This document shows positions 42,397 to 49,549 of a stretch of DNA of 64,000 bases, in pieces. A model generated the notes under the pieces. It was given only the letters and a program-made list of their open reading frames with translations, made no database searches and was not told where the DNA came from. A program made the position numbers and the translations under genes. Numbering within the stretch: position 1 is the stretch's first letter; each line of letters starts with the position of its first letter. Source of the DNA: Microscillaceae bacterium (lineage in GTDB: Bacteria; Bacteroidota; Bacteroidia; Cytophagales; Microscillaceae); the NCBI GenBank assembly GCA_003483885.1, contig DMXI01000586.1, positions 18,435-82,434 on the forward strand. Direction: 5' to 3'.

Positions 42397-43341
42397 TTAG
42401 CCTCGCAAGAAATCATCAAAAAAACGCAGCATGTTATCCACCTCAGCGTTCCAATATTGGTAATTATGGCCGGCATTTACCCAGTTATTCTTAAGTATCA
42501 TATCAGGGTTGGCCTTTTTGAGCGCATTGTATAACAACAATGATTGATTAAAAGGAACAATACGATCTTGTTTACCATGTCCAAGATAAAGCCCCATAGT
42601 TAGTTTTTTGGCGTGGTACACTAAGTTTTCCGGGCCGGTTTTCCAGCGGGCGGGGTATTGCTGATAAGCTCCCAAATAACCAATCATCAGGCGATCTGTA
42701 GGCATTTTGGGAGGGTCATAATCACCCGAAAGTGCCGCACCCGCACTAAAAACCTTAGGAGCTGCCATGCCAATGGCTACTACTCCTCTGGCTCCAGTCG
42801 ACAGGCCCAATAAAAAATTCTTTTGGCCCTCGAGCAAAATCCCATATTCTTTTTGCAAAGTGGGGATCATCTGCTGCACAACCCAGTTAAGGTCTGGATA
42901 CTTTTGCCAATCCTTGCGGGTTTGAGGATAAAACTTGGCTGAATACACACTTTTGCTCATTTCGGGCAAAATGAGGCGGTATTTTTTACCCAGAGCTTTT
43001 TTGCATAAAGCCGATTTGTTGCACCAATCTTCCTTAGAAAAGTTCCATCCAGGCAATACAATAATATTGCCTTCCACAGCACCACTGGCCAAAGTTTCAC
43101 TACTGTCTTTTTGTGGGGTTCTTATATCTACTTTGTATCCAGCAATGGTAAGCGTTACCAGGCTATCTAACATGGGATAAGTTTTTACAGTTTTTTTGGG
43201 AATCTGGTGAGCTAGAGCTGGAGCGATAGCCAAAGCTTGGTGGGTAGCTACCTGATGCGACTCTTTGGACGCATTTTTACATTGGGTCAAGGTCAGAAAC
43301 GATAACCCAATTAGTAAAAATCTATTCAAATGTTTTTTCAC
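42397..43341 (-). CDS. Alpha/beta-hydrolase lipoprotein (esterase-like)
   Basis: 314 residues from a GTG at 43341, which gives a clean lipoprotein signal MKKHLNRFLLIGLSFLTLTQC with lipidation Cys21. A longer TTG start at 43380 would spoil it. Hydrolase features: IIVLPGWNFS (oxyanion region), nucleophile in LLGLSTGARGVVAIG, GHGKQDRIVPF with the acid and a probable His in NAGHNYQYW. It resembles esterase D/PHB depolymerase-like or feruloyl esterase-like hydrolases. It is anchored in the outer or inner membrane. Substrate unknown. Confidence 0.8.
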   Translation of the reverse strand: MKKHLNRFLLIGLSFLTLTQCKNASKESHQVATHQALAIAPALAHQIPKKTVKTYPMLDSLVTLTIAGYKVDIRTPQKDSSETLASGAVEGNIIVLPGWNFSKEDWCNKSALCKKALGKKYRLILPEMSKSVYSAKFYPQTRKDWQKYPDLNWVVQQMIPTLQKEYGILLEGQKNFLLGLSTGARGVVAIGMAAPKVFSAGAALSGDYDPPKMPTDRLMIGYLGAYQQYPARWKTGPENLVYHAKKLTMGLYLGHGKQDRIVPFNQSLLLYNALKKANPDMILKNNWVNAGHNYQYWNAEVDNMLRFFDDFLRG

Positions 43342-43444
43342 AATTGTCAGTAGTTTGGGTAATACAAAGAAGAGAGACAACCTTTGTGTTATCTCTCTCC
43401 CAGTTTTGAGTATGCAGCAAGTTAAACATAATTTGACAATTGCC

Positions 43445-44356
43445 CTATTTCTTCTTGGCTTCCAGTAATCTCTTTTTGTATTCAGGTACCTTATCCTTTG
43501 AGATTACCAATACTTCTGGCTTGTCTTTGCGCAACATAACCTGCCAATCGTTGAACACTTCCCAGTTTTGGTCCTGATAAATAGCCTTACCATAGGTCTT
43601 TATCAAGGCTTGGCGCACCCTGTCTTCTTCTTGTTTGGCAGTAAGAATCCACAACAAATACAGTTTGCCCTTGTTGAAAACTGCTTCAACTTTACGGGGA
43701 AAGCCAGCATATTCCACTCCAAAACAGTTTATTTGCACCCGATCTTTGCCAAAGGTTTGCGTGTTCAAAAAACTGGTATTTTTCTCAAATATTGGCTTGA
43801 GTGCTTCTGGGCTTTTGCCAAACGTAAACATTGCCGGAACTCTGGCTGAGGGGTTATATTCTTTTGTATTCTTAGCGATAAAATAAGGATTAGTCCAGGC
43901 AAATAAGTTGGTATGTGCCCCCTCATCGGTAATAAACCAAACCGTTTTCTTTGCCTCATTCACTACCATTTTGTCAGCATATATAAAAAACTTGTATCCT
44001 TTATAGAATTCATTGAAAGCAATGCGTTTGGTCAAACTTCCTCGGGCTTCTATCAGGCACAATTGGTCATCTGCAAATACAAAAGCTACCTCTTGAAAGG
44101 CAACCTTCCCTTTAGACATTTGGTAATTTTTACAAATCAAATGTGCTTCTTTTTGTTTTGCCAATGGAAAAGAAGGGCGATTGGGAGCAAAAACCTGTAC
44201 CGATGAGCAATGAGCCATCACTTTATCTTTTACTGTCTGCAATGGATCCTTCATTTTCACTCCTTTGAATATCGCACTTATTTGCGCATTTGCGTTGAAA
44301 CAATAACTATATATTATGATAAGTAATATTGATTTAATAAATAATCGATTTAACAT
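43445..44356 (-). CDS. Secreted protein, unknown
   Basis: 303 residues. Signal peptide to ANAQ (about 25). The mature protein appears to contain two related halves: one with KDKVMAHCSSVQVF and FQEVAFVFADDQLCLIEARG, the other with FGKDRVQINCFGVEYAG, VEAVFNKGKLYLLWILT and RQALIKTYGKAI. Each half has a Cys-containing strand followed by a strand of the VxxVFxxxxLxLI type. I do not recognise the family. It lies about 100 bases upstream of the esterase lipoprotein in the same direction and may be in the same transcript. Confidence 0.65.
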   Translation of the reverse strand: MLNRLFIKSILLIIIYSYCFNANAQISAIFKGVKMKDPLQTVKDKVMAHCSSVQVFAPNRPSFPLAKQKEAHLICKNYQMSKGKVAFQEVAFVFADDQLCLIEARGSLTKRIAFNEFYKGYKFFIYADKMVVNEAKKTVWFITDEGAHTNLFAWTNPYFIAKNTKEYNPSARVPAMFTFGKSPEALKPIFEKNTSFLNTQTFGKDRVQINCFGVEYAGFPRKVEAVFNKGKLYLLWILTAKQEEDRVRQALIKTYGKAIYQDQNWEVFNDWQVMLRKDKPEVLVISKDKVPEYKKRLLEAKKK

Positions 44357-44546
44357 GGAATTTATATGGGTTTAAAGTATTGAAATGGTTCGTAAGCGGC
44401 ATAAAAGCCAAAAAAAAATCTTACAATGTTATATATAATTGTTGACACCCACAACTACACTTCGGTTGCATCCTTGTCGTTATCTTATTATTCAAATCGC
44501 ACCAAAACTTCACCAATTATTCACATTAAGTTTAAGGTTTTTACCA

Positions 44547-44554
44547 TAACTTTG
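44547..44554 (+). promoter_or_regulatory. mgtE: Candidate -7 element TAACTTTG upstream of mgtE
   Basis: Exact TAnnTTTG match about 93 bases before the mgtE ATG. A TTG at -33 is not evident. A leader of about 85 bases would result. Confidence 0.4.
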
Positions 44555-44631
44555 TCTCTGGTAAAATCTGAGAAATTGTTTGAGCCTATGTAACAATTCT
44601 AAGTAGAAAGTAAGTCACAATTAATCTTAAG

Positions 44632-44640
44632 AAAGGAGGT
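44632..44640 (+). promoter_or_regulatory. Strong Shine-Dalgarno site of mgtE
   Basis: GAAAGGAGGT reaches 44640, six bases before the ATG at 44647. It is a near-perfect anti-SD match, unusual here because almost no other gene in the window has one (coxL at 60834 is the other). Confidence 0.7.
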
Positions 44641-44646
44641 ATTATT

Positions 44647-46002
44647 ATGTCGTTTGTGTTGACAAAGGAGTTTTTAGAGGAGGTAGAACATGCAATAGAT
44701 ACCAAAAATGCCCGATATGTGCTCGATAATCTGGCAACATTGAGACCCGCTGATATTTCTTCCATTTTAGACGAAATGGACACGGAACAATCTATGTATG
44801 TGATGGATTTGCTCGACGAAGAAACCGGAGCTGAAATCATCAGTTATCTGGACGAAGATACCTGTATACCTTTCTTAAAGAATTACTCCTCACAATCCAT
44901 TGCCCAATGGGTTAACCACATCGACTCCGATGATGCTGCCGATATTTTGAACGAATTGCCCCTTCAGACCAGGGAAGAAATTATTGCTTACCTCGGTAGC
45001 AAAGAAAAAGCCGATGATATTGTAGACTTGCTCCACTACGAAGAAGATTGTGCTGGTGGGTTGATGGCCAAGGAATTGATCCAGGCCAATATTAATTGGA
45101 CTGTAGCTCAGGCTATTGGCGAAATTCGCCGCCAAGCCGAAGAAGTAGAAAAAATATTTTCGCTGTATGTAGTAGATGACGGAGGTATACTTTTGGGGAG
45201 GGTATCACTTAAAAAAATCATCCTGTCTAATGATGAAACCCGCATTGCCGATATTTATGAGAAAGATATTGTGTCGGTAAAAACTTATCAGGATGAAGAA
45301 GAAGTGGCCGAAATTATGCGGAAGTATGATTTAGCCGCGGTACCCGTGATTAACGAACGCGGCAAATTGATGGGACGTATTACCATTGATGATGCAGTAG
45401 ACGTAATTACTGAACAAGCTGAAGAAGAACGTCAAATCATTACTGGTATTGCCGAAGACATTGAGGAGGACGATAATGTATTGCGCCTTACCCGAGCCCG
45501 GTTGCCCTGGCTTATCATTGGCATGGCGGGTGGGTTATTGGGGGCTCGTTTTATAGGATTTTTCGAAAAAGATTTGGCGTTGATTCCAGCCATGGCGTTT
45601 TTTATCCCACTTATTACAGCTACTGGAGGAAATGTGGGCATTCAATCCTCTTCCATTGTTTTGCAAAGTTTGGCCAACAAATCTATGATTGGGGTCAATT
45701 ATTTTCAACGTTTATTCAAAGTGTTAGTCGTAGCCATTATCAATGGAGTTGTCATTTCAGGGATTGTATTTGGCTTTACAATTATTTTGGGGCAAACCAT
45801 CAATCTGGCAACTATTGTAGCTTTTTCGCTATTTTTTGTAGTATTGCTGGCTTCGTTTATGGGTACCATTACTCCGCTTATTTTGGATAAGTTAGGCATA
45901 AACCCAGCCTTGGCAGCGGGACCTTTTATCACTACGGCAAACGATTTACTAGGTTTAGCGGTTTATTTCTCTACAGCCCATGTGCTTTACAATTTCCAGT
46001 AA
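44647..46002 (+). CDS. mgtE: Magnesium transporter MgtE
   Basis: 451 residues. N domain (about 1-130, MgtE superhelix with HIDSDDAADILNELP), two CBS domains (about 135-255, e.g. AAVPVINERGKLMGRITIDDAVDVI) that sense Mg2+, and five membrane helices from about 285. Pore landmarks: FIPLITATGGNVGIQSS and GPFITTANDLLGLAVYF, whose Asp lines the channel. It imports Mg2+ across the inner membrane. First gene in a run with the hydroxyacid dehydrogenase (30 bases on) and grpB-like gene (30 bases on), a likely operon. Confidence 0.95.
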   Translation: MSFVLTKEFLEEVEHAIDTKNARYVLDNLATLRPADISSILDEMDTEQSMYVMDLLDEETGAEIISYLDEDTCIPFLKNYSSQSIAQWVNHIDSDDAADILNELPLQTREEIIAYLGSKEKADDIVDLLHYEEDCAGGLMAKELIQANINWTVAQAIGEIRRQAEEVEKIFSLYVVDDGGILLGRVSLKKIILSNDETRIADIYEKDIVSVKTYQDEEEVAEIMRKYDLAAVPVINERGKLMGRITIDDAVDVITEQAEEERQIITGIAEDIEEDDNVLRLTRARLPWLIIGMAGGLLGARFIGFFEKDLALIPAMAFFIPLITATGGNVGIQSSSIVLQSLANKSMIGVNYFQRLFKVLVVAIINGVVISGIVFGFTIILGQTINLATIVAFSLFFVVLLASFMGTITPLILDKLGINPALAAGPFITTANDLLGLAVYFSTAHVLYNFQ

Positions 46003-46032
46003 CATTCATTCAATACCACTTAAAAATATACT

Positions 46033-47004
46033 ATGGCATTTAGAATACTTATTATAGATAAAATGCATCCTTCCATTACCACGCTACTACAATCGCACGA
46101 TATACAGGCAGATTATCGCCCAGATATCTCCCGCCGCGAAATATTAGACCTTATTGGCCAATATGATGGATTGATGGTACGGAGCAAAACCAGTATCAAC
46201 GAAGAGATATTAGAGAAGGCAACCAAATTGCAATTGATTGCTCGAGCTGGGGCTGGTTTGGATAAAATAGACCTCGCCAAAGCCTATCAAAAAAACATTA
46301 AAATTATCAATGCTCCTGAAGGAAACCGAGATGCAGTAGGCGAGCAAGCCATTGGAATGCTCTTGGTACTCATGCACAATGTGCTCCGCTCTGATGTAGA
46401 AGTACGCCATAAGGTATGGAAACGTGAAGCCAACCGTGGGGTTGAACTTATGGGCAAAGTCGTAGGCATTATTGGCTATGGCAATATGGGCCGGGCTTTT
46501 GCACAACGACTGAGTAGTTTTGGTTGTGAGGTAATCGCGTATGACAAACGCCCCAATCGCGGTGATGCTTATGCTCGCCAGGTGGCCATGCAAGAAATAT
46601 ATGAACGTGCCCAGATTTTGAGCTTGCACGTACCTCTCGAGGACGATACCCACGAGCTCATTGATGAGGCCTTTTTGGACCAATTCAAACATCCTATATT
46701 TTTGGTAAATACCGCTCGAGGAAAAGTACTCAAGCTGGCCGCTTTACAAAAAAAGCTCGAAGAAGGCAAAGTGCTGGGCGCTGCGCTGGATGTGCTTGAA
46801 AACGAAAAACTAGACAAGCTCACGCCTGAACAAGCCCAAACTTTTGAGCAGTTGCGTCAATCACCTCAGATTATTTTTACCCCACACATTGCCGGGTGGA
46901 CACATGAGTCTTTTCAAAAGATCAATGAGGTGTTAGTAGATAAAATCGTGGAATACCTGCAGGAACACCCCGAATGGAACGACTCCATTACAACCGAAAA
47001 ATAA
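46033..47004 (+). CDS. D-2-hydroxyacid dehydrogenase (phosphoglycerate dehydrogenase-like)
   Basis: 323 residues. N-terminal substrate domain with VRSKTSINEEILEKATKLQLIARAGAGLDKID. Rossmann NAD site VVGIIGYGNMGRAFAQRL, then VNTARGKVL (catalytic Arg), the acidic ALDVLENEKL region and PHIAGWTHES (catalytic His). It belongs to the short SerA type without an ACT domain. It could be phosphoglycerate dehydrogenase of serine synthesis or a related 2-hydroxyacid enzyme; no serB/serC is adjacent. Between mgtE and the GrpB-family gene. Confidence 0.88.
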   Translation: MAFRILIIDKMHPSITTLLQSHDIQADYRPDISRREILDLIGQYDGLMVRSKTSINEEILEKATKLQLIARAGAGLDKIDLAKAYQKNIKIINAPEGNRDAVGEQAIGMLLVLMHNVLRSDVEVRHKVWKREANRGVELMGKVVGIIGYGNMGRAFAQRLSSFGCEVIAYDKRPNRGDAYARQVAMQEIYERAQILSLHVPLEDDTHELIDEAFLDQFKHPIFLVNTARGKVLKLAALQKKLEEGKVLGAALDVLENEKLDKLTPEQAQTFEQLRQSPQIIFTPHIAGWTHESFQKINEVLVDKIVEYLQEHPEWNDSITTEK

Positions 47005-47034
47005 CTTGCTCTATTTTTATAAAACTCCCGTGTT

Positions 47035-47625
47035 ATGGCACCAAAAAAAGTGATAGTCGTGGATTATGATCCTGCTTGGGCAGAACAGTTTGAAGTCTTA
47101 CATAAAGTCTTATCCAAGCATTTGGGTAGTGATTTTCTAGCTATTGAACACGTCGGGAGCACCTCGGTAAAAGGGCTCAAAGCCAAACCTATCATTGATC
47201 TAGATATTGTGATTGCAGACAATGACGAAGTGCGAGATCGGGTCATTGAAAAACTGGATCAACTGGGCTATGTACATCGGGGGGATTTGGGTATCAAAGG
47301 TCGGGAAGCTTTCAAACGACCTACCGATCAAGTCCCTGAAACTCCCGAAAACAAGACTTGGTTTGTACATCATTTATATGTCTGCAAAGAAGGGAATCTG
47401 GGCTTACAAAATCACTTGCTTTTTCGTGATTATTTGAGAGCGCATCCAGAGGAGGTAAAAATTTACGGTGATTTGAAACAGACTCTAGCCGAAAAATTTC
47501 CCTACGATATAGATGCGTATATAGATGGAAAAACTGATTTTATCACCCGTATCTTAGCGTTGGCAGGCCTGGATAAGGCAAAAACTAGCACGATTGAAAA
47601 ACAGAATAAATTAGATACAAAATAA
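47035..47625 (+). CDS. GrpB/UPF0157 family nucleotidyltransferase-fold protein
   Basis: 196 residues. VVDYDPAWAEQFEVLHKVL, then AIEHVGSTSVKGLKAKPIIDLDIVI, the hallmark GSTSVxGLxAKPxIDxD of the GrpB family, a nucleotidyltransferase-like fold. HHLYVCKEGNLGLQNHLLFRDYLRAHPE is also typical. Function in bacteria is unclear; a CoaE-fused form exists in some species. Last gene of the mgtE run, with a terminator at 47646. ATG at 47035. Confidence 0.9.
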   Translation: MAPKKVIVVDYDPAWAEQFEVLHKVLSKHLGSDFLAIEHVGSTSVKGLKAKPIIDLDIVIADNDEVRDRVIEKLDQLGYVHRGDLGIKGREAFKRPTDQVPETPENKTWFVHHLYVCKEGNLGLQNHLLFRDYLRAHPEEVKIYGDLKQTLAEKFPYDIDAYIDGKTDFITRILALAGLDKAKTSTIEKQNKLDTK

Positions 47626-47645
47626 AATTATCAAGCAGTAAGTTC

Positions 47646-47690
47646 AAAAGCCTTTGATAAGTGATTGACTTTCAAAGGCTTTTGTGTTTA
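47646..47690 (+). terminator. Terminator after the GrpB-family gene
   Basis: 12-bp stem AAAAGCCTTTGA / TCAAAGGCTTTT (47646-47657, 47672-47683), 14-nt loop, tail GTGTTTA. Confidence 0.75.
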
Positions 47691-47698
47691 GACATTAA

Positions 47699-47738
47699 AT
47701 CTACTACAATTTAGTTTTATAACTATAATTTAGTAGAT
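47699..47738. promoter_or_regulatory. BlaI-type operator-like palindrome at the operon's 3' end
   Basis: Dyad TAGTTTTATAACTA (47712-47725) nested in outer arms ATCTACTA and TAGTAGAT (47699-47706, 47731-47738). It matches the operator in front of blaI at 22 of 25 positions. It lies between the convergent grpB-like and M56 genes, where an operator has no obvious promoter to control. It could also act as an RNA hairpin. Confidence 0.5.
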
Positions 47739-47760
47739 TAAAACAAAAAAAGAGAAAACA

Positions 47761-48996
47761 TCACTGTTTTGCATACTTATAAGTCAATTTGAAGTCCGCC
47801 TCCTTTTTATTTTTGGCCTCTCGTCCAGTTTTTAAAGAAACGTATATCACCAAAGATAATTGACCATTGGCCAGTTTGCTTACCTTCATTTTCTCATCTC
47901 CTGTTTTTAGGTAGTTACCAGCCAATTTCCACTTGCCTGATTTACTCTCTACGGGACTTTTCATAGTAAAGGAGCCATCTTGCTTAAATTGATAGCTACT
48001 TGCCTGATGCAGCTCTTTTTTCTGGGTAAATACCATTTTATTGAGGGTAGCATCTGGTTTCAAGGCCTTGGCTACTACATCTACTCCTTTCCATTGGCCA
48101 ATGAGATCAGCCCGTTGTTGCGCTTGACTTGCCGAAGCAAAAATGATCACTAAACAGCCTGCTAAAGGAATTACGAATAAAAACTTGAGTTTTTTCATAT
48201 GATTCGTCTTGGTTTGATTGAGCATAATAATGCGTTTTTTTAATTGAATTTTTGCAAAGTTGCTGGTCAATTGGATAGATCCGGATTTGGTAGCCAGTTG
48301 AAGTAATAAACGCGAATATTGGGGAATACTGGAGTGCTGCACCACTACTGCATCTACCGTATATTCGTGCAGTTCTTCTATATTTTTGCGAATGATCTGG
48401 ATTAAAGGGTTGAACCAAAAGAAAATGTGCAATACACACAAAAACATAATATCGTACGAATGACGAGCCTCGCTATGGGCTTGTTCGTGGCGAATGACCT
48501 GGGTCAACGCCTCCTCTGATAAGTTTTCTTTGTTGATAAAAATGTAATGGAAAAACGAAGAGGTAGGTACTTCATCGGTTTCAATCCATACAAACCTACC
48601 ATTGGGTTGTGGGGCATGGTTACGAATCAACTGACGTACTTTGAGCAAGTCCAGCGCAAAACGAATGCTCTTCACCAACACTCCTACTGCGTATATCACC
48701 CCTAGTATGAGCACTAGCAGCGAGGGATGATGGCTGGTGGCATTGCCATCAGAAGCATTATTGAGCAAGTTTTGAGTTTGCAATACCCAGTCCCGCGAAT
48801 ATTGAATGGTTTCGTTGGTTTGAAAATAAGGCATGGTAAGCCAGGGAATAATCAGACTGATGGCCAAGGTTCCCAACAGAAAAAAGCGGTTCCATTGGTG
48901 AAAGCTTGTTTTGCTCAATACTCCACGATAAAATACATAAAACACTCCCATGCAAAGGCTTGCTTTCAACAAATAAAACAACCACAAACTCATCAT
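47761..48996 (-). CDS. M56 family (BlaR1-like) membrane metallopeptidase with lipocalin-like C-terminus
   Basis: 411 residues. Membrane spans near 5-22, 35-55 and 92-112, then the zinc motif RHEQAHSEARHSYD (His170, Glu171, His174), with FFWFNPLI and NIEELHEYTVDAVVV downstream, as in BlaR1/MecR1. A further span follows (FLFVIPLAGCLVIIFASA, about 270-288). The C-terminal 120 residues are not a penicillin-binding domain; they look like a lipocalin-like beta-barrel (LIGQWKGVDVV, YQFKQDGSFTMKSPVES, GKWKLAGNYLKTG). On ligand binding the peptidase would relieve BlaI repression. Signal unknown. It follows blaI by 33 bases. Confidence 0.85.
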   Translation of the reverse strand: MMSLWLFYLLKASLCMGVFYVFYRGVLSKTSFHQWNRFFLLGTLAISLIIPWLTMPYFQTNETIQYSRDWVLQTQNLLNNASDGNATSHHPSLLVLILGVIYAVGVLVKSIRFALDLLKVRQLIRNHAPQPNGRFVWIETDEVPTSSFFHYIFINKENLSEEALTQVIRHEQAHSEARHSYDIMFLCVLHIFFWFNPLIQIIRKNIEELHEYTVDAVVVQHSSIPQYSRLLLQLATKSGSIQLTSNFAKIQLKKRIIMLNQTKTNHMKKLKFLFVIPLAGCLVIIFASASQAQQRADLIGQWKGVDVVAKALKPDATLNKMVFTQKKELHQASSYQFKQDGSFTMKSPVESKSGKWKLAGNYLKTGDEKMKVSKLANGQLSLVIYVSLKTGREAKNKKEADFKLTYKYAKQ

Positions 48997-49029
48997 TACC
49001 TATTTTTTTGGGTCTAACTTTTCGATTGG

Positions 49030-49422
49030 TTACTCCTCAGATTTTCCGCCTGAATTTTGCTCCTGTTCAAATTGATCAATCATTTTTTTAATCTCTTCGG
49101 CTTCTTCGGTATCCAGGTTTTTCTCCTTTACCAGAAAAGAAACCACCTTCTTGGCCGAGCCTTCAAAGTAGTTTTTGAGCAAGGCATTGAAAGCTTTTTT
49201 GCGGTAAGCACTTTTGGGTACTTCTGGAAAATATTCGTGGGTTTTACCATAAGCTTTATGCCCCACATACCCTTTTTTTTCTAACAACCGCACAATAGAT
49301 GATACCGTGGTATAAGGTGGCAATGGCTCTGGCATATGGGCCATCACATCTCGCACTGTCCCCCGTTCTATTTTCCAGAGAATATGCATAATGGCCTCTT
49401 CATTTTTGGTTAATTCTTCCAT
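49030..49422 (-). CDS. BlaI/MecI/CopY family repressor
   Basis: 130 residues. N-terminal winged helix (about 1-75): LTKNEEAIMHILWKIERGTVRDVM, then YTTVSSIVRLLEKKGYVGHK, the recognition helix and wing. The acidic C-terminal dimerisation part is FLVKEKNLDTEEAEEIKKMIDQFEQ. It represses its own operon with the M56 partner, through the dyads just upstream (49456-49479). Cleavage by the M56 protein would release repression. Known relatives control beta-lactamases. No beta-lactamase is present here, so the target may be other. Confidence 0.92.
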   Translation of the reverse strand: MEELTKNEEAIMHILWKIERGTVRDVMAHMPEPLPPYTTVSSIVRLLEKKGYVGHKAYGKTHEYFPEVPKSAYRKKAFNALLKNYFEGSAKKVVSFLVKEKNLDTEEAEEIKKMIDQFEQEQNSGGKSEE

Positions 49423-49445
49423 ATGGCCTTTTTGATTTGGTGTTA

Positions 49446-49476
49446 CAATATTAACAACTAAATTTTAGTTATACAA
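49446..49476 (-). promoter_or_regulatory. Candidate blaI promoter overlapping operators
   Basis: On the minus strand TTG (49476-49474), 20 bases, then TAATATTG (49453-49446), one base off TAnnTTTG. The TAGTT/AACTA half-sites fall inside the spacer, as expected for a self-repressed promoter. Confidence 0.45.
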
Positions 49477-49479
49477 CTA
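49456..49479. promoter_or_regulatory. BlaI-type operator, three alternating half-sites
   Basis: AACTA (49456), TAGTT (49466) and AACTA (49475) form two overlapping dyads, one of them TAGTTATACAACTA (49466-49479). It lies 34-57 bases before the blaI ATG. Confidence 0.6.
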
Positions 49480-49549
49480 TTTATTCGTTACTATACATCT
49501 CAACTTACACTTTTCAACAGGGTAAATCATAAACTTTTGCAGAAAAAAC

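Noticed and set aside
46210..46692. 160-codon ORF on the minus strand
   Set aside because: Antisense to the hydroxyacid dehydrogenase, which has intact NAD and catalytic motifs.
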